A stretch of 64,000 nt of DNA, taken from the NCBI GenBank assembly GCA_019426215.1, contig CM033393.1, forward strand, positions 21,702,591-21,766,590, read 5' to 3'. Made by a program: the position numbers and the translations under genes. Below the pieces are notes generated by a model, which had not been told where the DNA came from, searched no databases, and saw only the letters and a program-made list of their open reading frames with translations. The number at the start of each line of letters is the position of its first letter. Positions within the stretch are counted from its first letter, which is position 1. Shown here piece after piece: positions 35,539 through 47,488 of this stretch. Source of the DNA: Buddleja alternifolia (Eukaryota > Streptophyta > Magnoliopsida > Lamiales > Scrophulariaceae).

Positions 35539-37490
35539 ATGGCAGAAGAGGACGTCATGGAAAGGAGAAATGGAGACGACCATATCGAGAGAGGGAAGAA
35601 GGCGATGGTGTCCCTGCCTGGAGATGAACAGTCCACACCTGAGACGCCGGCGCGCCTGGTGAGGCGTTTGGCGAACGACTTGCAAGATCCGATGATAAGC
35701 GACTCGCTGGAAGACCTGGTGGAGGGAAATAACGTTTCCCCTCAAAGTGTGTTAAGCATGGATCTCATCGTTCAAAGGCTAGAAGGAGTCATCGACAAGG
35801 CTGTCACCAAGGTGGTAGATTCTAAACTTGCAAGTATGGCAGATCGTGCATGTAGGGACGATTTTGTGTCCCCTCCTCGAAAAGGAGCGTCTAAGGGTGG
35901 AAACGCGGAGGCATAACTTGGGAAAATGTGCTAAAAGGCCAGAATGTCTAGAAGAGGAAGGAGAGAAAGGAGGTGCCGCACCTCGAAAAAGGTACTTGGC
36001 TCTAGAGGAGCGTCACATTCGTCGTCTAGACCTGGAAGACGAAGAAGACCTGGCAGGTTGGGCACCCCGACCTGGACTACGAGAGAACCTTGCATGTTGA
36101 GGAACTACCTCAGCCGAGGCAACATTCACACCACGACGTACCTGGGAAAGACGACCTGCAGAAACGTCACTATCGGGCTCCTGATAGGCGTGACAAAGAT
36201 CTAGAGGATGACACTAGTAGCTTTGTATCTGCCAGATCCGGTTGGGCGGACCTCGGCACGATGACTAAAGTGAAGGAAAAGCTGGAGCAGATGGAGCTCA
36301 TGGCAAAGCGAATGGAAGAAATGGAACGCAAAATGACAGAAGGCGCGATCCAGATGGATAGGGGGATTCCATTCACGGAATCCATCATGAGGGAAGAATT
36401 TCCAAGGGACTTTAGGGTTCATTCCATCGTACCCTGTGAAAGAACGACAGACCAAGAGGATCACTTATATACTTTTTGAAATTTTGCTTTGCTACACAGG
36501 TATTCCGATACTATCAAATGCAGGGTCTTCTTGACTACGTTGGCCAAATCTGCACGGCAATGGTTCAACCAACTTCTTGATGGGTCCATTGGATCCTTCT
36601 CGGAGTTTAGCTCAAGGTTCTTGCATCAATTTGCTAGTAGCAAGCGGCACGAGAAAACCCCTTTAAGTTTGTTCAACATCAAGTAGAGAGGAGACGAGAT
36701 CCTACGTGCATACGTTAGGCGGTTCAATACGGCTGCACTGGAGGTACCATCTGCAACGTCCGACCTGAAAGTCCGTGCTTTTACGCAAGGCTTGAGGGAA
36801 GGAGTTTTCTTCAAATCACTCACCAAGAGGCCAGCCCTGGGCTTCAACGAGTTACTCGGCCGGGCTGAAAAATACATCAACATGGAAGACGCGCAAATCA
36901 TGAGATGATCCGAGCAAAAAAAGGACAAGCCTGAGGAGAACAATCGCAATAATACTCGCAGAAGTGGTTGCACTTCTAGTCCATCTCCGGTAGCCCTACC
37001 TGGGCCAAGTATGCACGCCAGACAACGACGTATACCTTTACAAGGCAACTGGAGTGAGCATCTAATGGCGGTAGAAGAAAAGAATGTAGTACAATGGCCA
37101 GAAAGAGCAGATCAAGATCCTAAGAACCCTCCTAGTAGCGTCTACTGCAGATACCATAGAGAATTTGGGCACCACACCGATGATTTCCCAGAGCTCGTCG
37201 AAGAAGTCCAACGTCTAGCTAGGATGGGCTACTTGAAAGAATTTGTGATACAAACCAACCACGGAAACAATCCTGCCCCATTTCATGGGGGTAGTAGCTG
37301 GAGAGGTCGAGAAGGAAGATGGCAGGGTCGTGGAGGTGGTAGAGCTGGACCGGCAGGAAGAGGAAACTTTCCTCAACCGATTAGCAAACAACTTACTCTG
37401 GAAGCTGCACCTAAGAAAGTCAATAGTATCGATCGTGAGGTCATCTACATGATCTCGGGAGGATTAGCTGAAGAAGAATCTAAAAGGTAG
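35539..37490 (+). pseudogene. G3 gag, broken in several frames
   Basis: Starts MAEEDVMERRNGDDH at 35539. The basic and acidic N-terminal half shifts frame near 35860-35920 and again near 36080. The retrotransposon gag core is at 36370-36910: RDFRVHSIVP, then ARQWFNQL and FSSRFLHQFASSKR. A CxxH-type segment YCRYHREFGHHTDDF (37141-37185) and an Arg/Gly-rich tail follow. Stops: TGA at 36477, TAG at 36684, TGA at 36906, TAG at 37488. Gag builds the particle that packages element RNA. Confidence 0.85.
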
Positions 37491-37598
37491 CTCAAGCGAC
37501 AGGTAAGGTCTGTGGAGACCGCACCTGCATTCTTCATGAATGTTAGTCAAACCCGACCTAGGTAGGAAATACGATTCGGACCTGAAGATGCGCAGACT

Positions 37599-40500
37599 AT
37601 GTTAACACCTCACAGTGACGCATTGGTCATCACAGCGGTGATTGCAAACTATGAAGTTCAGAGGATATTTATTGACAGTGGTAGCTCGGTAAATATATTA
37701 TTCTACCAAGCGTATCAACAGATGAACCTCGGGGATGCCAGAATGGAGCCAGTGAAAACTTCTTTATTCGGTTTTGCAGGTGAGACGACGCAACCTGTGG
37801 GCCAGGTAGTATTACCTCTCTTCCTAGGAGAAGGATTCAACAAGGTAACAAACTTGACTAGATTCCTAGTCGTGGATACCCCTTCAACTTACAACATGAT
37901 ACTCGGTCGACCTGCACTGGTATTGTTCGAAGCAGTGGTCTCGATACCACACATGAAGATCAAATTTCCCACACTCGATGGAGTAGGAGAAGTATCTAGA
38001 GATCAATGTCAATCCAAGAAATGTTACCGAGTCTCACTGAAGCAAGGAGAAAAACCAAGTGAGGACAAAAAGCGCAAGCCTGAATCAACAACATTAGAGG
38101 GAAGCGAAGCGGCTAAAAAACCAGTTTCATCACACGTCGAACCTGTAAGAGACCTCATGAGCATAGAGCTCATACCCGGAGATAAGGAGAAGACTGTCAG
38201 GATTGGTTCTCACCTGAACCCCGATCTGAAGGAAGAATTGATAGCTACACTAAGGGAGCATGCAGACGTGTTCTCGTGGTCAGCCAGTGACCTTGTAGGT
38301 ATAGACCCAACAATTATATAACATCATCTCAACGTATTCCCCCAATGCAAAACCAGTCATCCAAAAGAAGAGACACTTCGGCTCGGAGAAAGACACCATA
38401 ATCAAGGTTGAGATCGGCAAATTGCTCAAGGCCAAACATATAGCAGAAATCCAATTCCCAGAATGGGTATCTAACGTGGTCCTTGTACCAAAAAGAAGGA
38501 CAGAGTGGAGAATGTGCATCGACTTTCGTGATCTAAACAATGCCTACCCTAAAGACCACTACCCCCTACCTAGAATTGATCAACTGGTGGACGCCATAGC
38601 TGAATTCGAATTGCTGAGCACCATGGATGCACAGAGCGGGTATCATCAAATACCTCTAAATGTGGAAGATCAAAGGAAGGTTAGCTTCATAACCTCCTTT
38701 GGTATATACTGCTACATAGTGATGCCCTTCGGCCTTAAAAACGCCGGAGCTACATACCTGAGATTTGTCGACATGATGTTTCATGACCAAATTAGGAGAA
38801 ACATTGAAGTTTATGTGGGTGACATGGTGGTCAAAAGCCGGACCTCTAGCACGCATGTGCAAGACCTGCATCAAACTTTCGAAACCCCTGAGAAGTATAA
38901 GATGAAGCTGAACCCAGCTAAGTGTGCATTTGGGATCAAAGGAGGAAAGTTCCTAGGCTACATGGTCACGGAAAGAGGCATAGAGGCCAACCCCGAGAAG
39001 ATCAAAGCCATCCAAGATATGCAACCACTTAGAGATGTGAATGAAGTTCAGCGACTAAATGGAAGGATCACGGCCTTAAGCCGATTCATCTCCAAATCAG
39101 CGGAGAGAAGCTTACCATTCTTCAAGATATTGCGAAAAGCAAACAACTTCAGCTGGAGCGAGGAGTGTCAACATGCCTTCGCAGAGCTAAAAGAATACAT
39201 GAACCAAATCCCCCTACTTACCAAACCTGTGCAGGGTGAGCCATTGATGTTGTACATAGTTGTGGTCGACCGAGCTGTCAGCACTGTCCTTACACGAGAA
39301 GAAGGAAAAATGGAGAAACCTGTATACTACGTCAGCAAAGTACTCTTAGATGCAGAATCAAGATACCCAGAGATCGAGAAGATGCCATTCTCGTTAGTCA
39401 TCACGGTACGACGGCTCAAACCTTATTTTTTGACATACAAGATAATTGTAAAGACCAATCAACCACTCAAAATGGTGTTAGGAAAAGCTTAAACGTCCGA
39501 CCGACTTGTCAAATGGGTTGTGGAGCAAGGAGAGTTCGAAATAAAGTACGCATCTCGAGCTGCAATCAAGGCACAAGTCCTGGCAGATTTTGTCAATGAA
39601 ATGACAAAACCTGAGCAAGAAGAGAAAGAAAATGACAAGGTCCGACTCATGCATGTCGACGCATCAGCTACGTAGAACGAGAGTGGCGCAGCACCATACC
39701 TGAGGGAGACCAGCTGGAATATGCAATCAAGTTCGAGTTCAAGGCAAGCAACAACGAGGCCGAATATGAAGCGTTCATCATAGGACTCAGAATGGCACTC
39801 AAGAGAGGGGCTAGAAATCTGATAACCTATTCCGACTCGCAGCTCGTGACAAAGCAAATTGAAGGAGCCTACGAAGCCAAGGAGGAGAAAATGGTGAAAT
39901 ACCTGGAAACCATAGAGACATTACGAAGAAGCTTCCAAAAGCTAGAGGTACATCAAATACCACGATCAGAAAATGCCAAAGCTAACTATCTGTCAAAGCT
40001 AGGCAGCTTAGTGATTGATTGTAAAACGAGGCACATCACCATCCAGTCTGTACCTGAGTCAGGTAAGGGGCAAGAAGTATTACGGGTAGTTTAATATGGG
40101 GACTGGAGAACTGAGATCATTTGTTATCTCACTCAAGGTGAACTCCCCGAAGAAAGGAATGCCCCCAGCTACGTCTTCAAACCAGAGCTAGTAGGTTCGT
40201 CATGATCGATGGTGTGTTGTACAAAAAATTATTTGTACAGCCACACTTGAGATGTGTATCATCGGAGGAGGGAGACTACGTGCTAAGAGAAATTCATAAG
40301 GGAGACTGCGGCAGTCATATAGGAGGATCAGCCTTAGCTGGAAAGACTTTGAGAGCCGGGTACTTCTGGCCATCCCTGAAGGAGGACGCGACTAACCTGG
40401 TAAAGAAGTGCAAACAATGTCAGTTACACGCCAGCCTTATCCATCAACCTACAGAGGCAATGCGTTCCATGAGTGTCCCATGCCCCTTCGCCAGGTGGGG

Positions 40501-41446
40501 TATGGATATTGTGCGACCTTTTCCCATAGCAAAGGCTCAAAAGAAATTTCTACTGGTGCTAGTGGATTACTTCAGCAAGTGGGTAGAGGCTGATGCCCTA
40601 GCTAGGATCACGAAAGCAGAAGTCATCAAGTTCCTTTGGAAGAACATCGTTTGCCAATTCGGCATACCTAGAGAAATTGTAGATGACAACGGAAGGCAGT
40701 TCAGCGAAGTCAAGCTGAGGAGGTGGTGCGAAGAGCTGGAAATCCAGCAACACTTTAACGCGGTAGCTCATCCTCAAACCAATGGTCAACTAGAGGTTAC
40801 TAATAGAATAATTGTACAAGGTCTAAAGACCAGGTATGTCTACACCCTTTCTTTACGGTTACATGTTTATTACATTAGCTTATTCAACTTCATAAAAAAT
40901 ACATCACTAATGTGCTCTCGAAAAACACCCAAACCTCGGTCGTATAGGCTAGAGGGAGCCAGTGGAAATTGGGTGGAGGAATTACAATCAGTGTTATGGT
41001 CATATCGGACCACCCCAAAATCTACTACAGGAAAGAGTCCTTTTCACCTTGTGTACGGAATAGAGCCGGTCATACCTGCAGAGGTCAGGGTGCAAACCCA
41101 CAGGGTCAGATACTTTGAACCTGAGCAGAACGAGGAACGACTAAGGGAAGAGCTGGACCTGATCGAGGAAAATAGAGACAAGGCATACCTTAGGATAGAG
41201 CAGTACAAACAGAGGATCATACGGGACCAGGCAGAAAAGGTGAAGGCCAGATCTCTACAGGTGGGCGATCTGGTACTCAAGAGGATAGATGCAGTGCGCA
41301 CAGTGAAAAAGTTAGACCCTAACTGGGAGGATTCCTACAAAGCAATCAAGGTGTTAGCAGGAGGAGCGTACGAGCTGGAGGATAGTGAGGGAAAATTACT
41401 CCCTCACCCATGGAACATGCAGAATTTGAAAAAGTTTTACATTTGA
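37599..41446 (+). pseudogene. G3 pol: protease, RT, two RNase H domains, integrase
   Basis: Protease: IFIDSGSSVNILF (37669). RT (38422-39050): MCIDFRDLNNAYPKD and MPFGLKNAGATY, but the active site reads YVGD at 38812-38823 in place of YVDD. The first RNase H follows to 39490 with decayed motifs. The archaeal-type second RNase H is at 39650-40020 (NNEAEYEAFI, SDSQLV). Integrase (40290-41446): H..GSHIGG, CKQCQ, GMDIVRPFP, DNGRQF, then a 38-codon extra stretch at 40834-40947, then the C-terminal GNWVEELQSVLWSYRTTPK. Breaks: frame change near 38321, TAA at 39490, TAG at 39673, TAA at 40092. Dual RNase H supports the Tat assignment. Confidence 0.9.
40834..40947 (+). other. candidate in-frame intron within G3 integrase
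   Basis: The 114-base segment begins GTATGT and ends GTATAG, is T-rich, and has no counterpart in integrases of this family. Without it, the flanking residues GLKTR and LEGASGNWVEEL are directly adjacent, as in related elements. Its length is a multiple of three and it contains no stop. Confidence 0.6.
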
Positions 41447-42814
41447 TTATTTTCAATTTGCTTTGTTTTACGTTTTGATGTATCGACTCACGAAATTGCT
41501 AATGTTTTGGTTGAAGTTATGATTGTGTTTTCAGGTAATACCTAAGAATGTAATGCCTTCTTTGCAAGGTCAGGTGCAAAGCTCCGGAAATCTAGTAAGA
41601 ATTTGTTTTATTGGGAAATTTGGTATGATGTATATGTATATAAATTGATGATTGAACTGTGGAGTAAGGGTAGTTGGTGAAAGGGAGGTAATCGGAGGAC
41701 TAGGAATGCACCACCTGGGTAGGTAGTCGAGGTCCGTGACGCCAGGCGTAAAATCAGTGGAGGACCCGAAGGCCCTATACCAAGAGGAAATAATGAGGGA
41801 CTGGGTGAGGAATCACCTTCGGTGTGGTCCCAAGACCTGTCCTAGGAAGACCGGGGTTTGGAGAGACAAGGAGGAAAGGGAAGCCATAATGTTGGAGAAG
41901 AAATAAGGAAGGAAGGTATAGAGAAATGTGGGAAATAAGGCAGGATACCTGCGATAAGGGATGGCCACCCGTGCCCGTTCAGAAAATTTGTGTACGGAGA
42001 GGAGGAAAAGATGTAATAAAGCAGGTGGCAAATGCAAGTCTCCACGATTGCATAGGTGCAGTGCAAGTCTCCACGATTGTACGCGCTTGGTGACTGGTGT
42101 TCGATCCCGTGTGCAAGTCTCCACGATTGCATGAGAGAAAGTAAGGGTGTTTGATCCCGATGCAAGTCCCTACGATTGCATAGTGACAGTGCAAGTCCAC
42201 ATGATTGTACGTGTCAAGATATTACTAAGAATTGATGAACGATTTGAGGTAAGGCCCCATGATAAGAGTTGCAGCTATAGCTCAGCTCAAGTCTGGTGGT
42301 ACTACCTGAGGACTAACCAGTTTATATGATCTTAAAAGGAATACATGGAATTTTTCATGTACATTGAACACGGTAGGTATGGAAAAGGAGAGTACCAACG
42401 GAGGTAAGGTTGTATTATTTGTAACATTTTTGCAATCGGTACCAGGTGCGTAAATTCATACATGTACCTTCTCCCTTAGGGGAAATCAATTTTTTTGTAT
42501 TTTCTTAACTTTTCACAAAGTATGCAAGCATGATCAAAGAACCTAAAGAGTAATTATAGCAGGACACAGGTAAGCAATTTTCTTAGCAAGTCAGAAAACG
42601 CACAAATAATAGATATAAGTAGGCATCATATTAGATATATAGTAAAACTAGGTACTTATCCGCCCCAACTGGGGGGGCAGATCCGGCAAAACCAGCTAAA
42701 AACACAAACATAAATTGTCCAGGGGCTACATATGCCCAAAACCAAATTAAAAAATATATAAATTGTCTAAAGGGCTCAACCCATCCAAAAACCAAATATT
42801 GTTGTTGTTAAAAA
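41447..42814. other. G3 region between integrase and antisense gene
   Basis: No convincing coding sequence. It contains five imperfect copies of a 21-base word (42032-42210, separate entry), a GA-rich stretch (41680-41960) and AT-rich sequence near the 3' end of the antisense gene. Overlapping minus frames at 41813-42200 arise from the repeats. Confidence 0.5.
42032..42210. repeat. five copies of a 21-base word close to GTGCAAGTCTCCACGATTGCA
   Basis: Copies start near 42032, 42061, 42111, 42160 and 42190. The spacing is 29, 50, 49 and 30 bases. Copies 1-3 share TGCAAGTCTCCACGATTG exactly; copies 4 and 5 have one or two changes. Two spacers share a word close to GTGTTYGATCCCG. Irregular spacing and degenerate spacers rule out a CRISPR array. 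Confidence 0.75.
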
Positions 42815-45800
42815 TTACTCAGTGGGATCAGCCCCAGAAGCAGTAGCATCAACATCGGCAACACCAGGGGAAAGATCAGCAGCACTTGCAGGCTGGTAAG
42901 CAATTGCTTCATGGGGCTGACCTGCGGCAGGTGGGACAACCGGACCTGCAGAAAGGGGATCCCCTAGAGCGGCAACAGGAGCCTCTAGGGCAACCTCCGG
43001 ATCTAGAAATTCATCACAGACACACTCGGGAGGATAACCCTTGGCCCAAAACTGAGCAGCACAGTGATAAGTTCACATTTTACGATTATTTTACCCCTTT
43101 CATATAGGTATTTTCGTCAAAGTTTAGTAATGATAATCTCGCATGTTGCTTTGATTAGTTGTCATTTCGTGTGTGCAGGGATTCAAGTTGAATAGATCGA
43201 TAATCGAGTGAGAAGGCCGAAGAAAAGACGCAAAAGCAAATGAAATCTGAAATCTGTCCTTCTAGACCGCGGTCCTGCACGTTAGTGGACCGCAGTCTGC
43301 CACGTTTCAGACCACGGTCCGTTTTCCCGTGCCCTCGTTTTAGTCCGCCGTTTTTTCCCTTTTTTAACCTACTTTTCACCTACCAAAAGGATTATTCTTG
43401 CTCTCCAAGACCCAAGGAAGCTATGAAAAGTCCCAAGGAAGATTGAAAAGTCATTTTCATCATAAAATCTTTGAATCACACTTTGTAATAGGGAGTAATT
43501 CAACTCTTTCTTTTAGATTAGTATATCAACTATGTCGTTTAAAAATATTAGATTATCTTTTGTTGCAAGTATTAGCTAAGTATCTTTGTGGTTGGGTTAT
43601 GTGAATAGTTTGTGATGTTTTGTGTTTAATGAATTCCTAATTTTTGGATTTATTACATTCTTGTTGCATGTTTGATTTTTATGCTTAATGTTTGATTTAT
43701 TAGATTATCTTTTTTATGAATTCCTTGCATTGTGTGGCTTTTTGTGACAAGATGACCCGATTGAATGTAGGATCTTCGTAAGCAAGGAACTCCTTGGAAC
43801 CTTAATGCATGTTAGTTAATTCAATCTTCACTATAGAGATATGGGAATTTGTTAACTAGTATAGGATTGTTATTTCAAGAGATTGATTAATGAATACATT
43901 AGGGGGTTTCGCCATGACAAGAGTGTTCTAAGAATCCGGGTAATTTAGAGTTTATGAACAAAAGATAGAACATAGTAGGTCATAGGCCCAATCATCTCTT
44001 TCCATTTGATATATTACCTTGTTTATTATCTAGTTGTCTTTAATTATTTTCATAGTTCAACCATCTCTCATCTTATATTTTGATTTAGCTTAGAGTTGGG
44101 TAAAATAGCAATTACGAGCATCGAATCCAATTGTCCCTGTGGAGACGATACACCCCGGGCTAATAGTCCACTTTATTACATTGCACGACCTAGTATACTT
44201 GCTAGGATAAATACGTGTCACACAGCCATCAGAGCCTTTAACAAAGAAATCTATGAATTTGTCATCAACCAGGTCAGAAAATTCCTTGGAAGCAAGGAAG
44301 TCAACTTTGAATTTGGCGAGAAGCTCCTGGCCTTCAGCCGAGGTAGGGAAGTTAGTTATCCAGTTCTGGCGCTCCACATTCAGGACTTCCTCCAGCTCCG
44401 TCTGCCTTTGTGTTGCCTGTGCAGCTAAGGCTATCTCCAGATCTACCTTTTTACCCAGCAGCTTCTAGTGGTCTGCATGATGATTCTTCATGTCCTGGCG
44501 CAAGTTCTTCTCCTTAAAAGACCAGGACTTCTGAGATTTCTTCTACTGCTCCTGGACCCTAGATAGCTTCTTCTACAGGTCATCCACCTCAGTATTTTGA
44601 TACTGATCTATCAAAACGCAGCCAACTAGCATGTGGAACTGCCATAAAGGAAAATGAAATATTTATATAAAGAAATCAATGAAACACGAAAGCCCAGAAT
44701 ATAACAAGACTTGCCTTGGGCATGAGAAGAGGGGCAGCCCTGGAAGCATCGCTTGGGGTCAAATTCTCTAGGTAGTGACGATCAAGCGAGTTGGGTAACC
44801 TCTTGATAAAGTCTAGCATCACTACAATGTGCGTTACTTCTCAAAGCAGAAATGGGAGTAGGGTCCTGAGCTCTGGATCAAGTCCGGGAGGCTGGAGGAT
44901 CTGCAGTCCTAAGCTGCAGGTCATGCATGAGCTCCTTGATGACAATACCTGAATTGCAACGGTTAGCTGGGCGATTGTCCAGGGGAGTCACCGAAGCTGC
45001 AGGCCTCTTACCTGAGGCTATCTCCGATGCCAAGGCTGGATCACGAAGTGGGAGAGATTGTTCTCCCTGGCCCAGGGTAGGAGAGGACATAGTTGCCAAA
45101 GGCATAGCTAGAGATTGTACCACCTGAGGTGGCATACCTGGGGGAGGTGGTGGCAGAGGAGGCTCCGAAGCTGGAGGAGGCTTCTTCCTGCGCTTGAAAG
45201 CATTCTTAGCACGAGAAGCGTCCATTAGCTCTTCTGCAAAACAAACAAAAGCAAACAACTGTTAGAAGCAGAAGTGGTCGACTGCGAACAAGAAGAGTGC
45301 GCAAAACATCACATAAGTACTACCTAGGGTTTCACCCTGCAGATCCGCCCCGACGGGGCTGAAATGCATGTTGTGTAACAAACGGTCATCAACGAGTTTA
45401 CCCACATCACGAGGGGTAAAATTTAGATGGTGCACAAGCTGCTGGTGGTGTGAGGACAAATTTTGGGGAGGGTAAGGATGGGTACCATCTACCTTCTCCA
45501 AAAACTCACGATGAAAATCCCAAAGTTCACCCGGAGGCGGGGCTATAAAAAAGTAGTTATACTTCCACTTCTTCTCAGTGGGGTGGGTAGCTAAGAAAGT
45601 CGCCTGACCTCGGGAGGTAAGGTAAAAGACACCACTATCTGTAGAGATAGAGCGAGGCAGAAACAAAGAGTAGAACAAGTCGGCAGTGGCTGGGTGGCCA
45701 TGGTGGCGAAGCAAGACAGTAAAACCAGCCATCATGCGAATGGCATTTGGAGCAAACTAATTCAGAGGGATGTGATACCTATTGGCTATCTCGATAAAGA

Positions 45801-46249
45801 GACGAGGAATAGGGAAGCGCAGACCTACCCGGAGGTGGGCGACATAAAAACAAGTGTAACTTAAGGGAGGATGGTGAGGCCTATCCTGTGCAATTGGAAC
45901 TACAATCGGAAACCTCTCAGATATGCCATACATTTTGCATATTTTTCGCTCTTGTTGAAGAGTAAAACGCGATTGGAGGTCTCCTATAACATCTAGGGCC
46001 CCAACTCGACTAATTCACGGGTTTTCACCTTGGGAGGGGGAGGAGATGATGGTGGAATTATGCCCATCGGATTTGGTTTCGGAAGAATCGAGTTTTGGAA
46101 GATTCAACATCGATGACCTTATCACCCTCAGTAGCACTATACAAATCACGCACAAAAGAGGTGGTTTCCTCCTCAGAATCGGAGGAAGAATCCAACAATC
46201 TGCGAGGCTCACCTCGGTTTTGAGAGTCGGAGCCAAGGCTATTTGACAT
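42815..46249 (-). pseudogene. antisense extra gene of G3 (putative-gypsy-transposon domain)
   Basis: Minus strand, from MSNSLGSDSQNRGEP (46249) with an acidic Ser-rich N-terminus, through a block (about 45930-45640) with YVAHLRVGLRFPIPRLF and FAPNAIRMMAGFTVLL that recalls the same domain as in 7164-9700. Then come a basic/Pro-rich segment (45225-45050), a coiled-coil-like segment (about 44640-44240), and an Ala/Pro-rich C-terminus ending with TAA at 42815-42817. It is interrupted by a solo LTR (43065-44220) and stops, including TAG at 45757-45759. At least two introns seem likely (for example near 45240-45330). Antisense placement between integrase and the 3' LTR is known for Tat-lineage extra ORFs. 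Function unknown. Confidence 0.65.
43065..44220 (+). repeat. solo LTR of another gypsy element inside the G3 antisense gene (1156 bp)
   Basis: Begins TGATAAGTTCAC and ends AATACGTGTCA, with CACAG directly on both sides (43060-43064, 44221-44225). No coding sequence inside. The last 100 bases (CCCTGTGGAGACGATACA and following) have the look of Athila/Tat-group LTR ends. The matching duplications make it a complete solo LTR, left by recombination between two LTRs. Confidence 0.9.
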
Positions 46250-46961
46250 AGTTACACACGAAAAGACGAAAAACAAAGGCAACAACAACACAACAAGATT
46301 TTGAGAATTCTTCTCAAAACAAACGCAGCACACCAAGCAAGTAAAGCAAGCAAAATATAAAAAGAGGAGAAGGAGAGAAGTACGCAATACCTAGGGAGTG
46401 GGCAACGAACGTGGGTAACCGCCGCTGGAGAGAAAGAATTGAAGAAAAGGAGGAGGAAAAGGGTTTTTCTGATTTTAATGTTAAACAAAAATCTGGAAAA
46501 AGGAAACAAAATCGACGGTTTCTGTAAGTTACCTTTTACAAAATTTAAAATTCAAAAATAAAATTAACTTACAAGGAAAGAGGCGGGCTTCATCCCCTTC
46601 CGTACACATGGCAGCCATCAAACGCATACCTAGGGTTAGTTATGGCGGCATCATCTGACGAGGCCATGATTATGGCGCGGCTTTCTCGAATTCCAAGGCA
46701 ATAACTGCAGACGTGTGGAGAAGTCCAATCGACCTAGTCAATTCACGACTAGGGTTTTCTCCAGACCTACACAAAAAGACTTCCAAGAGCTCCATAGGTC
46801 AGGTTGCTATACCTGGATCGATTGGAGATTCTTCCGGCATTTTCGCTTCAGCGTATTTTCCACCTGCATACCTAGAGTTTTGTCAGCTCGGCTCATATCA
46901 ACTATTTCTTTTCAACTCTTACAGCTTGACTACGTCAAACTTTAGAGTTGGGGAGGACTAT
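46250..46961. other. G3 3' region before the LTR
   Basis: Upstream side of the antisense gene (its putative promoter would lie here) and the approach to the 3' LTR. A purine-rich GAGTTGGGGAGGACTAT (46945-46961) is the polypurine tract. No further coding sequence. Confidence 0.5.
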
Positions 46962-47488
46962 TGATGTGGGAAGAAATCCGTCTTTGGGCCAAGTTGGGTA
47001 GTCCAATACCGTATGGGCCCAAGCCTAATGGTTTTATGGACTTGGATCCTTCTAAAAGACATCATATTCGGACAGGCTTGCTGGAGACCCAGATGACCTG
47101 ACCTGCACAGGTAGGGCAGCTCTGATTATGGACAGCTGGGAGATAAAATCCAATCAATCCACAACCTTACCATATATAGACCTGCGGAGATTGTAGCCTC
47201 ATATGGATAGATTATGATTTATTCTTATTACCAAATGTATATTTAGCATAGTTGACTTACCCCTTTTAACCCCCCATCAAATTTCGTATATATATCGACT
47301 CCAACATCAATAAAAGGACCCCGAACTCTTTACCCCCGTGGACGTAGGTCTAATTTTTGGACTGAACCACATTAAATTTCTTGTTATTTACATTATCGCT
47401 CTTATATTATATATTAAATCTCGCTATAATACTCATATTCTCCCATATATTAATATAAATATTATTGATGTGAAACCCACACACATCA
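46962..47488 (+). repeat. 3' LTR of G3
   Basis: Begins TGATGTGGG and ends ACACATCA. Compared with the 5' LTR it lacks about 25 bases around 47190 and differs at scattered sites. Confidence 0.93.

Larger units (their letters stand above)
34893..47488 (+). mobile_element. complete Tat-type Ty3/gypsy retrotransposon G3 (12.6 kb)
   Basis: LTRs at 34893-35445 (553 bp) and 46962-47488 (527 bp) begin TGAYGTGGG and end ACACATCA. ATATA flanks both sides (34888-34892, 47489-47493), though the site is a TA run. The primer site TGGCGCCATCTGTGG starts at 35448; a purine tract precedes the 3' LTR. The order is gag, protease, RT, RNase H, a second RNase H, integrase, then a long 3' region with an antisense gene. 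A second RNase H and extra ORFs are known hallmarks of the Tat lineage. Many stops and shifts make it inactive. By eye the LTRs differ at roughly five percent of positions plus one deletion of about 25 bp in the 3' LTR. Confidence 0.93.

Noticed and set aside
42032..42210. CRISPR-like array
   Set aside because: Only five degenerate repeats with unequal, partly similar spacers, in a eukaryotic retroelement and without cas genes.
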